The notes: generated by a model from the sequence alone, not told the origin. A stretch of 64,000 nt of DNA from Trujillonella humicola (GCF_046233715.1 NZ_JBJNRJ010000016.1:1-64000); one strand, 5' to 3'. Counted from the first letter of the stretch, positions 26,613 to 36,229 are shown. Numbers and translations: made by a program.

Positions 26613-27791
26613 ATGCGCCTGCTGCACACCTCCGACTGGCACCTCGGGCGGTCGCTGCACGGCGCCGACCTGCTCGCCGAGCAGGAGACGGTCCTCGGCG
26701 GCCTGGCCGAGGTGGTCGTCCGCGAGGGCGTCGACGTCGTGGTGGTCGCCGGCGACGTCTACGACCGGGCGGTGCCCCCGGCCGACGCGACCGCCGTCCT
26801 CGACCGGGTGCTCTCCCGGCTGCGGGCCGCCGGTGCCACCGTGGTCCTGACCCCCGGCAACCACGACTCGGCCCGCCGCCTGGGGTTCGCGGCCGGCCTG
26901 CTGGCCGTCTCCGGCGTGCACGTGCGGGCCACCACCGCCGGGCTCGACGAGCCGGTCCTGCTGGCCGACGAGCACGGCGAGGTCGCCCTCTACGGCCTGC
27001 CGTTCCTCGAGCCGCAGGTCGCCCGGCACGAGCTGGGCCTGGCCGGCGGGGCGGAGGCGGCCGGGCTCCGGCGCGCGGTCGGCCACGAGACCGTGCTCAC
27101 CGAGGCGATGGACCGCGTGCGGGCCGACCTGTTCCTGCGGCCGGGCACCCGCTCGGTGGTGCTCGCCCACGCGTTCGTCGGCGGCGGGCTGCCCAGCGAC
27201 AGCGAGCGCGACATCTGCGTCGGGGGCGTCGACGTCGTCCCCCTGCCGGTGTTCGACGGCGTCGACTACGTGGCGCTGGGGCACCTGCACCGCCCGCAGG
27301 CCCTGACCGAGCGGGTCCGCTACAGCGGCTCGCCGCTCGCCTACTCGTTCGGCGAGGCCGGGCAGCACAAGCAGGTCTGGCTGGTCGACCTCGACGCCGC
27401 GGGGCTGGCCGGGGTGCGCGCCGTCCCGCTGCCCACCCCGCGGCCGCTGGTCGTGCTCACCGGCGCGCTCGAGGAGCTGCTGGCCGACCCCGCGCACGCC
27501 GCGGCGGAGGCCGCGTTCGTCTCCGCGCGGCTCACCGACCCGGTGCGCCCGGCCGATCCGATGCGCCGGCTGCAGGCCCGCTTCCCGCACTGCGTCCACC
27601 TCGAGTGGGCGGGCCGGCCGGCCTCGGCCGACGGCCGCAGCTACCAGGAGCGGCTGCAGGGCCGCGGCGACCTCGAGGTGGTGGGGGAGTTCGTCTCCCA
27701 CGTCCGCGACGGGATCGGCGCGAGCGCCGTGGAGCGCGAGCTGCTCGGCCGGGCGCTGGCCGTGGCCGCGCGCGACGAGGTCGCCCGGTGA
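26613..27791 (+). CDS. sbcD: DNA double-strand-break nuclease subunit SbcD (Mre11-like)
   Basis: A 392-residue metallophosphoesterase, the nuclease half of SbcCD. All phosphodiesterase motifs are visible: LHTSDWHLGR (I), VVAGDVYDR (II), LTPGNHDS (III), LAHAFVGGG (IV) and ALGHLHRPQ (V), with YSGSPLAYSFGE after. It processes hairpins and protein-blocked ends with SbcC. The stop overlaps the sbcC GTG by four bases. Confidence 0.95.
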   Translation: MRLLHTSDWHLGRSLHGADLLAEQETVLGGLAEVVVREGVDVVVVAGDVYDRAVPPADATAVLDRVLSRLRAAGATVVLTPGNHDSARRLGFAAGLLAVSGVHVRATTAGLDEPVLLADEHGEVALYGLPFLEPQVARHELGLAGGAEAAGLRRAVGHETVLTEAMDRVRADLFLRPGTRSVVLAHAFVGGGLPSDSERDICVGGVDVVPLPVFDGVDYVALGHLHRPQALTERVRYSGSPLAYSFGEAGQHKQVWLVDLDAAGLAGVRAVPLPTPRPLVVLTGALEELLADPAHAAAEAAFVSARLTDPVRPADPMRRLQARFPHCVHLEWAGRPASADGRSYQERLQGRGDLEVVGEFVSHVRDGIGASAVERELLGRALAVAARDEVAR

Positions 27792-30748
27792 GGCTGCACC
27801 GGCTGGCGGTCACCGCCTTCGGGCCGTTCGCCGGCACCGAGACCGTCGACCTGGACACGGTGGCCGGCGACGGGCTGTTCCTGCTCTGGGGTCCCACGGG
27901 GTCGGGCAAGACCACGCTGCTCGACGCGGTGGTCTTCGCCCTCTACGGCACCGTCCCGGGCGCCCGCGGCGAGGAGAAGCGGCTGCGCAGCGACCACGCC
28001 GACGCGGCGACCCGCACCGAGGTCGCCTGCGAGCTCACCCTGGGCGGGGAGCGGCTGCTGGTCACCCGCCGGCCCGAGCAGTCCCGGCCCAAGCGGCGCG
28101 GCACGGGGCTCACCGTCGAGCAGGCCCGGCTGACGGTGCAGCGGCTCACCGGCGACGGGTGGGAGCCGGTCAGCACCCGCATCGACGAGGGGTCGGAGTA
28201 CCTGCGCACCCGGGTGGGCCTCGACGTCCACCAGTTCTGCCAGGTGGTGCTGCTGCCGCAGGGCGACTTCGCCCGCTTCCTGCGCGCCGAGCCGGAGCGC
28301 CGCGCCGACCTGCTGCGCACGCTCTTCGACGTCGGCCGGTTCGCCCGCGTGGAGGACTGGCTGGCCGGGGAGCGCCGCGCCGCCGAGGAGGCGCTGCGCG
28401 GGGAGCGGCTGCACCTGTCGACGCTGCTCGCCCGGGTCGCCCAGACCGCCGACGAGGACGTGCCCGAGGAACTGGCCCCCGAGCTGGTGGGGGCCCGCGG
28501 CAGCGGCCCGGTCGGCGAGTGGGTCGGCGGCGTGCGGTCCCGGGCCGCATCGGAGCTCGCCGCGGCCGACCGGGCCGCTGCGGCGGCGGCCACCGCCGCG
28601 ACCGCGGCCACGCAGGCGCTGGCCACCGCCCGAGCCGTCGACGACCGGCACGCCCGCCGGGCCCGGGCGGAGGAGGAGCTGGCCCGGCTGCGCGCCGCCG
28701 AGCCCGGACTGGCGCCGGTCCGGGCCCGGCTGGCCGCCGGCCGGGCCGCGGAGGTCCTGCGGGACGTGCTGGAGGCCGCCGGCCGCGCGGCGCTCGAGGC
28801 CGAGCGCTGCGCCCGCGCCTCGGCCGCCGCCCGCTCCGCCTGGGCGGCGACCGGGCACGGGGTGGATCCCGACCGCGACCTCGCCCGCCGCCTGCGGGAC
28901 GACGCGGCCGAGGCCCGCGCCCTGCAGCCGGAGGCTCTCCGGGCGGCGGAGCTGGCCCCCCGCGTGACCGGCCTGGCCGAGGAGATCGCGCGCCTCGGGC
29001 GGCGCTGCACCACCGCCGAGGTCTCCGCGGCCGAGCTGCCCGCGCTCGTCGCGGCCGAGCAGGAGCGGGTCGAGGCGGCGGCCGGCGCGGCCGCCCGGAT
29101 GCCGGCCCGCACGGCCGTGGCCGAGGCCGCGCGCGCGGCCCTGGCGGCCGGACGGGACGCCGAGCACCTGGCGGCCGCGCTGACCGAGGCGCAGGCCGCC
29201 GCCGCGGCGGCGCGGGACCGCTGGCTGACCGCCCGTGAGGCGCTGCTGGACGTGCGCGCCCGACGCCTGGACGGCATGGCCGCCGAGCTGGCCGCCGGCC
29301 TGGTCGAGGGCGAGGACTGCCCGGTCTGCGGCTCCGCGGAGCACCCGCGCCCGGCCACGCCGGGCGGCCGGCCGGTCGGAGCGGGGGACGAGGAGCGCGC
29401 GCGAGCCGCCGCCGACCGCGCCGAGGCCGCGGCCGCCACCGCCGCCACCGCGGCGGAGGAGCGGGCCCGGGAGCTCGCCGTGCTGCGCGCCCGGGCGGGT
29501 GATCGGCCGCTGCCCGAGCTGGCCGCGGCCGCCGCGGAGGCCGAGCGCGGGCTGGCTGCGCTGGCCGCGGCCGCCGGGGAGCTCCCGGCGGCGCGTGCCC
29601 GGCTCGACGGCTCCCTCGCCCGGCGCGACGAGCTGGCCCGCCGGCTGGCCGCCGACCGCGAGCAACTCGGCCGGCGCACCGCCGAACGCGCCGCGCAGGA
29701 AGCGGAGCTGACCGCGCTCGCGGCACGGCTCGACGCCGTGCGCGGCGAGGACCCGGACCTGGAGAGCCGGGTGCGCCGGCTGAGCGCGGCCGCCGAGCGC
29801 TGCGAGGCGGTGCTCGACGCCGAGGCGGAGGAGTCGCGCGCCCGCGCGGTCGCCGAGCAGGCGCGCCGGGTCGCCGGGCAGCGGGCCACCGCCGCCGGGT
29901 TCGCCGACGTACCGGCGGCCGCCGGCGCGCTGCTCGATCCGGCCGAGCTGGCGGCCCTGGACGGCCGGGTCGCCGCGCACGAGCAGGCGCTGGCCGCCGT
30001 GCGCGCCACGCTGGCCGCCCCCGAGCTCGCCGACCTGGGCCCCCGACCGGACGTCGCCGCGCTGGAGACCCGGTGCGCGGGGCTCACCGGGGCGCGGGAG
30101 GAGTCCGTCGCGGCCCTCGACCGTGCCCGCCGGCGCTCCGCCGACCTCGACCTGCTCGCCGGTGACCTCGTCGCGGCAGAGGTGCGGCTGGACGAGCGGC
30201 GGGCCGTCGCCGAGCAGGTCACCGGCCTGGCGGACCTGGTCAACGGGCGCGGGGCCAACACGCTGCGCATGCGGCTGCAGTCGTTCGTGCTGGCCGCCCG
30301 GCTCGAGCAGGTGGCCGCGGTGGCCAGCCGCCGGCTGCTGGAGATGTCGGGCAACCGCTACACGTTCCGGCACAGCGACGCGCTGGGCCGCAACGGCGCC
30401 CGCGGGGGTCTGGGCCTGGACGTCTTCGACGAGTACACGGGGACGCTGCGGCCGACCAAGACGCTGTCGGGCGGGGAGAGCTTCATGGCCTCGCTGGCCC
30501 TCGCCCTCGGCCTCGCCGACGTGGTGACCGCGGAGAGCGGCGGCATCCAGATGGACACCCTGTTCGTCGACGAGGGGTTCGGCACCCTCGACGCCCGGGC
30601 GCTGGACTCCGTGATGGGCGTGCTCGACGAGCTGCGCCGGGGCGGTCGCACGGTCGGCCTGATCAGCCACCTCGAGGAGCTGCGCCAGCGGATCCCCACC
30701 ACGGTGGAGGTGCTCGCCGGCCGGCACGGCTCCCGCCTCGCGGGCTGA
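27788..30748 (+). CDS. sbcC: DNA double-strand-break ATPase subunit SbcC (Rad50-like)
   Basis: A 986-residue SMC-like ATPase. Walker A GPTGSGKTT is at residues 35-43, the zinc hook CPVC at 511-514 joins two very Ala/Arg/Glu-rich coiled-coil arms, and the C-terminal lobe has LSGGESF (signature) and TLFVDEGFGTLD (Walker B). It binds SbcD and drives end processing. Length is normal for the family. The arms' composition produces long false frames on both other strands. Confidence 0.95.
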   Translation: MRLHRLAVTAFGPFAGTETVDLDTVAGDGLFLLWGPTGSGKTTLLDAVVFALYGTVPGARGEEKRLRSDHADAATRTEVACELTLGGERLLVTRRPEQSRPKRRGTGLTVEQARLTVQRLTGDGWEPVSTRIDEGSEYLRTRVGLDVHQFCQVVLLPQGDFARFLRAEPERRADLLRTLFDVGRFARVEDWLAGERRAAEEALRGERLHLSTLLARVAQTADEDVPEELAPELVGARGSGPVGEWVGGVRSRAASELAAADRAAAAAATAATAATQALATARAVDDRHARRARAEEELARLRAAEPGLAPVRARLAAGRAAEVLRDVLEAAGRAALEAERCARASAAARSAWAATGHGVDPDRDLARRLRDDAAEARALQPEALRAAELAPRVTGLAEEIARLGRRCTTAEVSAAELPALVAAEQERVEAAAGAAARMPARTAVAEAARAALAAGRDAEHLAAALTEAQAAAAAARDRWLTAREALLDVRARRLDGMAAELAAGLVEGEDCPVCGSAEHPRPATPGGRPVGAGDEERARAAADRAEAAAATAATAAEERARELAVLRARAGDRPLPELAAAAAEAERGLAALAAAAGELPAARARLDGSLARRDELARRLAADREQLGRRTAERAAQEAELTALAARLDAVRGEDPDLESRVRRLSAAAERCEAVLDAEAEESRARAVAEQARRVAGQRATAAGFADVPAAAGALLDPAELAALDGRVAAHEQALAAVRATLAAPELADLGPRPDVAALETRCAGLTGAREESVAALDRARRRSADLDLLAGDLVAAEVRLDERRAVAEQVTGLADLVNGRGANTLRMRLQSFVLAARLEQVAAVASRRLLEMSGNRYTFRHSDALGRNGARGGLGLDVFDEYTGTLRPTKTLSGGESFMASLALALGLADVVTAESGGIQMDTLFVDEGFGTLDARALDSVMGVLDELRRGGRTVGLISHLEELRQRIPTTVEVLAGRHGSRLAG

Positions 30749-30777
30749 CCGCCGGCGGCGGACCCGGGCGGCGCGGC

Positions 30778-30795
30778 CCGGGCGGCGCCGCCCGG
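30778..30795. terminator. Palindromic terminator between sbcC and the coiled-coil gene
   Basis: CCGGGCGGCGCCGCCCGG is a perfect 18-base palindrome in the short gap between convergent genes. Confidence 0.55.
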
Positions 30796-30802
30796 CGAGG
30801 GC

Positions 30803-31336
30803 TCAGGAGCCGTCGGCCCCCGGTGGGAAGGCCCGGGCCTCGAGCACGCGGAGCCTCTCCTCGTAGGCCGACAGCAGCGAGAGGCGGGAGCGGACGCGGG
30901 CGTGCTCCTCGCGGACGACCTCGACGAGCATCCGCGCCTCGGCCACGTCCGCGTCGTCCCCGGGGGTGACCACCACCGGCCGGGCGGCGCGCTCGAGCCG
31001 CTCCTCCAGGGCCGCGGCCTGCGGGGCGAGGCGGGAGAGCTGGTGGGCGTTCCAGTCGGCCCGCTCCTCCAGCGCGCCGAAGCGGGCCTCGTACCCCTCG
31101 GACCAGGCGCCCAGGCGCCGCTCCAGCTCGTCCACCCGCTCGGACACGTGCGTGAGGTCCCGGGCGAAGGCGCGCTCCGCCAGCTCCGCGCGCAGGTCGG
31201 CGCGCACCTGCTCACGCAGCTCGGCCTCCCGGGCGGCGAGCGCGTCGAGCCGGGCGACCAGCGCCTCCGTCCGGCGGTCGACGCGGTCGTTCAGAGCTGC
31301 CTCGAGGCGTCGCCTCAGGCGGTGGGGCAACCTCAC
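30803..31336 (-). CDS. Coiled-coil protein, hypothetical
   Basis: A 177-residue, strongly helical protein. Residues about 1-60 and 85-170 are rich in Leu, Glu, Arg and Ala with heptad spacing (RRLEAALNDRVDRRTEALVA, then EELRE-type stretches); no signal or membrane helix is seen. The GTG at 31336 has a perfect AGGAGG site eight bases upstream. It follows the GT29-like gene on the same strand with a 52-base gap, so they may be cotranscribed. I do not recognise a family; a scaffold or accessory role to the glycosyltransferase is only a guess. Confidence 0.7.
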   Translation of the reverse strand: MRLPHRLRRRLEAALNDRVDRRTEALVARLDALAAREAELREQVRADLRAELAERAFARDLTHVSERVDELERRLGAWSEGYEARFGALEERADWNAHQLSRLAPQAAALEERLERAARPVVVTPGDDADVAEARMLVEVVREEHARVRSRLSLLSAYEERLRVLEARAFPPGADGS

Positions 31337-31388
31337 GGTCGTCCTCCTCGGCAGGTGGATGTCGGGGGCGGCGGGGTCCCGGGGCCGG

Positions 31389-32081
31389 TCACGTCCAGTA
31401 GCGGACGGCGGCGCCGCGGACCCACTCGTGCATGAACCGGCGCTCGGGGCCGAGGTCGTGCTCGGCGTTGATCTCCATCACCCGGCCGGATGCGTGCGCC
31501 CAGCTCGGAGGCACGTCCTCCTCGTGGAAGGAGAAGCCGGTCACCTCCAGGCGCGCGCCGGGGAAGGCGTCGCGCGCCCACCAGGCCGCCATCGTCCCGG
31601 TCGTGGCCCACGTCCCGGCCCCGACGGTGTCGAAGCCCAGGTCGCGGGAGAGGGGCAGGGTGAGGTCGTCGTTGGAGACGTGGACCTGGCCGAGGTCGGC
31701 CGGCCACCAGTCGGGCAGCGCCTCACGCTCGCCGTGCAGCCGGCCGGGTTCGACCAGGAGGTACAGCCGGTCCTGGTAGTCCTGGAAGAACCACCGGCTG
31801 GCGACGACGCCGCGGTGGAAGAAGACGACGTCGACCCGCCGGCCGTAGGTGGGGGCGTCCCCGGCGCCGTCCAGCCGGAAGCCGTTGACCCGCAGCACCA
31901 GGTCGCAGCCGTCGACGGCCGCGGCGCGCTCGGGATCCGGGCTCATCGGCCGGTTCCCGACGACCGCCACCGAGCGCACCGGGGTGTGCCGCGCGTAGCT
32001 CTCCGCGAGGGCGCGCAGCGCGTCGCGGCGGGCGGTGCCGCTGCTCACCGGGCGTGTCGTGGTCTCGGTGGTCGCCGTCAT
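31389..32081 (-). CDS. Glycosyltransferase family 29 (sialyltransferase-like) protein
   Basis: A 230-residue cytoplasmic protein. VRSVAVVGNRP near residue 35-45 and DLVLRVNGFRLDG about 20 residues later correspond to the large sialyl-motif of GT29 (VGN...D.V.R.N). GFDTVGAGTWATTGTMAAWW resembles the small motif with its G-x-x-T-G pattern. Bacterial and phage GT29-like proteins exist, and few are characterised, so the donor need not be CMP-sialic acid. A CCCCGA/TCGGGG hairpin lies just upstream (32093-32107). Confidence 0.6.
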   Translation of the reverse strand: MTATTETTTRPVSSGTARRDALRALAESYARHTPVRSVAVVGNRPMSPDPERAAAVDGCDLVLRVNGFRLDGAGDAPTYGRRVDVVFFHRGVVASRWFFQDYQDRLYLLVEPGRLHGEREALPDWWPADLGQVHVSNDDLTLPLSRDLGFDTVGAGTWATTGTMAAWWARDAFPGARLEVTGFSFHEEDVPPSWAHASGRVMEINAEHDLGPERRFMHEWVRGAAVRYWT

Positions 32082-32163
32082 GCCCGGGTGGTCCCCGACC
32101 GTCGGGGCCCGGGTGAGTCGCTCACGTCGTCGGAGTCTAGGGACCGGGCCGCCGGCGCCCCGG

Positions 32164-34266
32164 TCACCGCTGGGTCACCTGGCCGGTGAGGGTCGAGTAG
32201 ACCAGCGTGCCGCCGGCGAACCGCTGGCTCTGCCCGTCGGCCGTCACGCGAGCCTCCTCGACCGGGTACCCGAGGGCGCCGGCCTCCCAGCCGCGGGTGC
32301 CCCAGTACGCCCGCAGCGGGTCGGACACCACCCGCGCGCCGGTGCCCGGCGACCAGTAGATCGAGCCCCCCTGGTACTGCTGGAAGCAGCCGCCCCGGAC
32401 CAGGCCGCAGTAGACCCCGGTCGTCGGGTAGCCCAGCGCCCCGGTCTCCCAGCCCTGCGCGCCCCAGCGCTGGCGGATGGCGCCGACGACGCCGTGCGCG
32501 CCGGTCTCCGCCGTCCAGTACAGGGCACCGTTCTGGAACTCCTGCCAGCACCCGCCGCCGACCAGGTCGCAGTGCATCTCGCGCCGCGGGTAGCCCAGCG
32601 GGCCGGTCTCCCAGCCCTGGGCGCCCCACGCCTGCTGGACGGGCCCGCTGACCGCCCGGGCGCCGGTGGCCGCCGACCAGTAGACGGCGCCCTGCTGGAA
32701 CTGCTGCACGCAGCCGCCCTGGCTCAGCCCGCACCACATCTCCGCGGTGGGGAAGCCCAGGGGGCCCGCCTCGCGGCGGCCCTCGGTCCAGCGCGCGAGG
32801 ACGGCGCCGGCGACGACGCGGGCCCCCGTCGGCGTCGACCAGGCGATGGTGCCCCGCTCGAAGTCCTGGACGCAGCCGCTGCCGGACGATCCGCAGCGCG
32901 TGTCGGCCGTGGGGTAGCCCAGGGAGCCGCCCTCCCAGCCCTGCGCGCCCCAGCGGTCCCGGACCGGACCGTTCAGCACGGCGCGCGCGCCGGTGGCCGG
33001 AGCCCAGTAGATCGCTCCGCGCTGGAACTCCTGGACGCAGCCGCCGCGCGTGAGCCCGCACCACAGCCCGCCGGTCGGGTACCCCAGCGGGCCCGCCTCC
33101 CAGCCCGTGGCGCCCCACTTGTCCCGGACCGCGCCGAGCATCGCGTGCGCCCCGGTGCCGTGGCTCCAGTGCATCGTCCCCTTCTGAAAGCCCTGCCAGC
33201 AGCCGCCGTCCACCAGGCCGCAGTTCTCGTCGGTGGTCGGGTAGCCCAGCGGCCCGTTCTCCCAGCCCTGGGCGCCCCAGGTCTGCCAGATGGCGCCCAC
33301 CAGGACGCGCGCCCCCGAGGCGGGTGACCAGTAGATCGCCCCGGACCGGAACAGCTGGTAGCAGCCGCCGCCGGTCAGGCCGCAGCGGGAGACGTCGGTG
33401 CTGGGGCCGAGCGGCCCGGTCGCCCCGCCCAGCTGCTGGTACCTGTCGTGGATCGCGTTGCCACCGACCGACTGCGTCGTCCCGAACCAGTTGACGAAGT
33501 GGGCGTAGAAGTTGCGGTTGCCGTAGCTCGAGCAGCGGTTGCCCTCGCCGGGGTAGGCGTCGAGGGAGGCCTGGTTGGGCCGGTAGGGCGTGTAGTTGTA
33601 GAGGCCCGCGGTGGCCTGGTTGGCGATGTAGACCTGCGAGGTGCCGCAGTCGGCCGGCACGTTCCACTGGATCGTGTTGACCCGGCCGGCCTTGTACCCG
33701 TAGCGCGCCGCCTCGATCCGGTAGCGCTGGAACTGGCGGGCGGCGAAGTAGACCTGGCTGACGAAGCCGGAGAAGGCCGGGTCGCACGGCGCGGTGTCCG
33801 GGCACGCGAAGCCGGTGGCCTTCTGGTACTGCGTGGTCGTCGGCCGCGTCCTGGTGACGAGACCCTGCTCCTTCTGCAGGAGCACCAGCAGCACCCGCGG
33901 GCTGACACCGCACGCGCGGCCGACCTTGGCGATGATCGTGCCGGCCGACTCGTTCGCCGCGCCCTGGTAGCCCGAGCACATCGCATCGGGAGCCTGGTTC
34001 ACCGTCGTCTGCGCGAAGTCCTTGAGGCAGGGCATCTCCCCGGCGACGCAGGAGGCACCGCGCACGGCGAGGAAGCGGTCGACCGATGCCGCGTCCATCG
34101 AGGTCCCGTCGAAGAACACCGCGTCGGAGATGATGTTGCCCGCGTCGAAGCCCTGGATCGGGGCCGCCTGCGCGACTCCGGCCGGGCGGTCGCCGGAGAC
34201 CGGCGCCAGCAGGACCGCCCCGACGAGCGCGAGCACGGTGACCAGGCGGGTCAGCGTCGTCCTCAC
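32164..34266 (-). CDS. Secreted protein with lysozyme-like N-terminal domain and eight LGFP repeats
   Basis: A 700-residue exported protein: signal peptide (TLTRLVTVLALVGAVLLAP), then about 240 residues with IISDAVFFDGTSM, VSPRVLLVLLQKEQGLVT and Cys-rich NVPADCGTSQVYIANQATAG. The LLQKEQGL segment looks like the catalytic-Glu helix of lysozyme-fold enzymes, an inference. From about residue 270 eight LGFP repeats of 53-54 residues follow (W/GxxGxxxGPLGYP, CGL...GGC, YWSPATGAR). Unlike the protease at 13668 these repeats are well diverged at DNA level. GTG 34266 overlaps the upstream gene's stop by four bases. Likely wall-bound peptidoglycan enzyme or adhesin. Confidence 0.78.
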   Translation of the reverse strand: MRTTLTRLVTVLALVGAVLLAPVSGDRPAGVAQAAPIQGFDAGNIISDAVFFDGTSMDAASVDRFLAVRGASCVAGEMPCLKDFAQTTVNQAPDAMCSGYQGAANESAGTIIAKVGRACGVSPRVLLVLLQKEQGLVTRTRPTTTQYQKATGFACPDTAPCDPAFSGFVSQVYFAARQFQRYRIEAARYGYKAGRVNTIQWNVPADCGTSQVYIANQATAGLYNYTPYRPNQASLDAYPGEGNRCSSYGNRNFYAHFVNWFGTTQSVGGNAIHDRYQQLGGATGPLGPSTDVSRCGLTGGGCYQLFRSGAIYWSPASGARVLVGAIWQTWGAQGWENGPLGYPTTDENCGLVDGGCWQGFQKGTMHWSHGTGAHAMLGAVRDKWGATGWEAGPLGYPTGGLWCGLTRGGCVQEFQRGAIYWAPATGARAVLNGPVRDRWGAQGWEGGSLGYPTADTRCGSSGSGCVQDFERGTIAWSTPTGARVVAGAVLARWTEGRREAGPLGFPTAEMWCGLSQGGCVQQFQQGAVYWSAATGARAVSGPVQQAWGAQGWETGPLGYPRREMHCDLVGGGCWQEFQNGALYWTAETGAHGVVGAIRQRWGAQGWETGALGYPTTGVYCGLVRGGCFQQYQGGSIYWSPGTGARVVSDPLRAYWGTRGWEAGALGYPVEEARVTADGQSQRFAGGTLVYSTLTGQVTQR

Positions 34267-34838
34267 GGGACCTGCACCTCGACCGGGGCGGACGCACCGG
34301 AGGTCGTGCCCGCGGCGAAGCTCAGCACCGCCGACCAGGTGCCCGGCGCCAGCTGTGCGCCGTCGACGAACACGGAGCCGCACGCGGTCGTCGTGACGTC
34401 CGGCGTCGCCGGGCCCCCGGCGGTGACCGTCCGATCGCCGGAGGTGAGGGTGACGGTGCACGCGCCCTCGGTCGCGACGACCCGGTCCACGATCCCGGCC
34501 ACCTCGACCGCCGAGGACGCGGGGTCCCAGCCGGCGTAGGTCACGAGGACGCCGACGTCGCCGCCGGACGGCGCCGGCGCGGGCGCGTCGGTGACGACGT
34601 CGTCCACGTCGGGCAGCTCGTCCTCCGGCACCGCGCCCGAGGGGAAGGCGGCGTCGGGGGTGGCCGGCGCGGCCGCGCCCGGGGTGCTCGCGGTCCCCGC
34701 CCGGCCGGTGGCGCCGGCCGCGGCGGTGTCGGCGGCGTCCGGGGAGTCCGTCCACCCGCTGGTGATCCAGATGCCCGCTGCGACGGCGCCCGCCGCGAGC
34801 AGGGCCCCGGACGCGACGAGACGTCGTCTCCTGGCCAT
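34263..34838 (-). CDS. Membrane-anchored secreted protein, hypothetical
   Basis: A 191-residue protein with an N-terminal signal-anchor (LVASGALLAAGAVAAGIWIT), a Pro/Ala/Thr-rich spacer to about residue 95, and a C-terminal beta-rich domain with two Cys (ACTVTLTSGDRTVTAGG, then TTACGSVFVDGAQLAPGTW). This resembles Ig-like domains found beside wall proteins. CGGAGGACAGCC gives a strong ribosome site. It is coupled to the LGFP protein by a GTGA overlap and probably acts with it at the cell surface. I do not recognise a named family. Confidence 0.72.
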   Translation of the reverse strand: MARRRRLVASGALLAAGAVAAGIWITSGWTDSPDAADTAAAGATGRAGTASTPGAAAPATPDAAFPSGAVPEDELPDVDDVVTDAPAPAPSGGDVGVLVTYAGWDPASSAVEVAGIVDRVVATEGACTVTLTSGDRTVTAGGPATPDVTTTACGSVFVDGAQLAPGTWSAVLSFAAGTTSGASAPVEVQVP

Positions 34839-35008
34839 GGCTGTCCTCCGGTCCGTGCCCGGCGGGATGCCCGTGGGGAGATCGAGGCCGCCGGTCGCGG
34901 ACCGAGGTTACGGTCCGGAGTTGCGTGGTCACGGCATTTCCGGGCCGGGAGAGGGCCGTGTGGCGCGTGCGCCGGTCACCGCGCTCCGGCCGGCGCCCGG
35001 CCGGCGGC

Positions 35009-35014
35009 TAGGGT
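35009..35014 (+). promoter_or_regulatory. -10 element (TAGGGT) for purK
   Basis: TAGGGT ends 9 bases before the purK ATG; no ribosome site is visible, suggesting a leader of zero to three bases. Confidence 0.45.
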
Positions 35015-35023
35015 GCCGTCGCG

Positions 35024-36229
35024 ATGAGCGCATCCGGAGGCCCGCGGGACCGTCTGCCCGTCGTCGCGATGGTCGGCGGCGGTCAGCTCGCGCGCATGAC
35101 CCACCAGGCGGCCATCCCGCTGGGGCAGTCGCTGCGCGTGCTGGCCACCGATCCCGCGGAGTCCGCCGCCCTCGTGGCCGCCGACGTCCGGCTCGGTGAC
35201 CACCGGGACCTCGCCGCGCTGCGCGCGGTCGCCGAGGGGGCGACCGTGCTCACCTTCGACCACGAGCACGTCCCGACCGAGCACCTGCAGGCCCTGGAGG
35301 CCGACGGCGTGCGGGTCGCGCCGGGCCCGGCGGCGCTGGTGCACGCGCAGGACAAGCTCGTGCTGCGCTCCGCCCTCGCTGTGGCCGGGGAGCCGCAGCC
35401 GGCCTGGGCCGAGGTCACCACCGACACGGGGCTGGCCGACTTCGCCGGCGCCTCCGGCTGGCCCATCGTGCTCAAGCCCCCTCGCGGCGGGTACGACGGG
35501 CGCGGGGTGTTCGTGGTCGACGACCTCGACGCAGCACTCGCGGTGCTCGCCGAGCACGGCCGGCTGCTGGCCGAGGAGCGGGTGGACATGGTCCGCGAGC
35601 TCGCCGTCCAGGTCGCCCGCTCGCCGTTCGGGCAGGTGGCGGTCTGGCCCGTGGTGGAGACGGTGCAGCGCGACGGGATCAACACCGAGGTCCTGGCGCC
35701 GGCGCCCGGCCTGGACGAGGCCACCGCAACCGCCGCGCAGGAGCTCGCGATCCGCATCGCCGAGCGGCTCGGCGTCGTGGGCCTGCTGGCCGTCGAGCTG
35801 TTCCAGACCGCCGGCGGCGTCGTGGTCAACGAGCTCGCCATGCGCCCGCACAACTCCGGGCACTGGACCATCGAGGGCTCCCGGACCAGCCAGTTCGAGC
35901 AACACCTGCGCGCCGTCCTGGACTACCCGCTGGGGTCGACGGCGATGACCGCCCCGGTCGTCGTGATGGCCAACGTCCTCGGCGGGGACGCCGCCGAGCA
36001 GGGGTGGTCCGGGCCCGGCCTCGACGAGCGGGTGCACCACCTCATGGCGCACTGGCCGGACGTGAAGCTGCACTGGTACGGCAAGGGGCAGCGCCGCGGC
36101 CGCAAGCTCGGGCACGTGACCGCGCTCGGCGACGACCTCGTCGAGGTCCGCGCCCGCGCCGTCGCCGCCGCCCGGTACCTGGCCGACGGCGTCGTCGACC
36201 CGGCCTTCGCGTTTCCCGAGGAGCACTGA
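35024..36229 (+). CDS. purK: 5-(carboxyamino)imidazole ribonucleotide synthase
   Basis: A 401-residue ATP-grasp enzyme that makes N5-CAIR from AIR, ATP and bicarbonate in purine synthesis. Seen: VAMVGGGQLARMTHQAAI at the start, TFDHEHVPTEHL, the ATP-grasp loop LKPPRGGYDGRGVFVV, and NELAMRPHNSGHWTIE at the active site. purE starts at the base after its stop. Confidence 0.95.
   Translation: MSASGGPRDRLPVVAMVGGGQLARMTHQAAIPLGQSLRVLATDPAESAALVAADVRLGDHRDLAALRAVAEGATVLTFDHEHVPTEHLQALEADGVRVAPGPAALVHAQDKLVLRSALAVAGEPQPAWAEVTTDTGLADFAGASGWPIVLKPPRGGYDGRGVFVVDDLDAALAVLAEHGRLLAEERVDMVRELAVQVARSPFGQVAVWPVVETVQRDGINTEVLAPAPGLDEATATAAQELAIRIAERLGVVGLLAVELFQTAGGVVVNELAMRPHNSGHWTIEGSRTSQFEQHLRAVLDYPLGSTAMTAPVVVMANVLGGDAAEQGWSGPGLDERVHHLMAHWPDVKLHWYGKGQRRGRKLGHVTALGDDLVEVRARAVAAARYLADGVVDPAFAFPEEH

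Noticed and set aside
27641..30727. 1028-residue minus-strand frame opposite sbcC
   Set aside because: It is produced by the Ala/Arg/Glu bias of the coiled-coil arms; SbcC motifs are complete on the plus strand.
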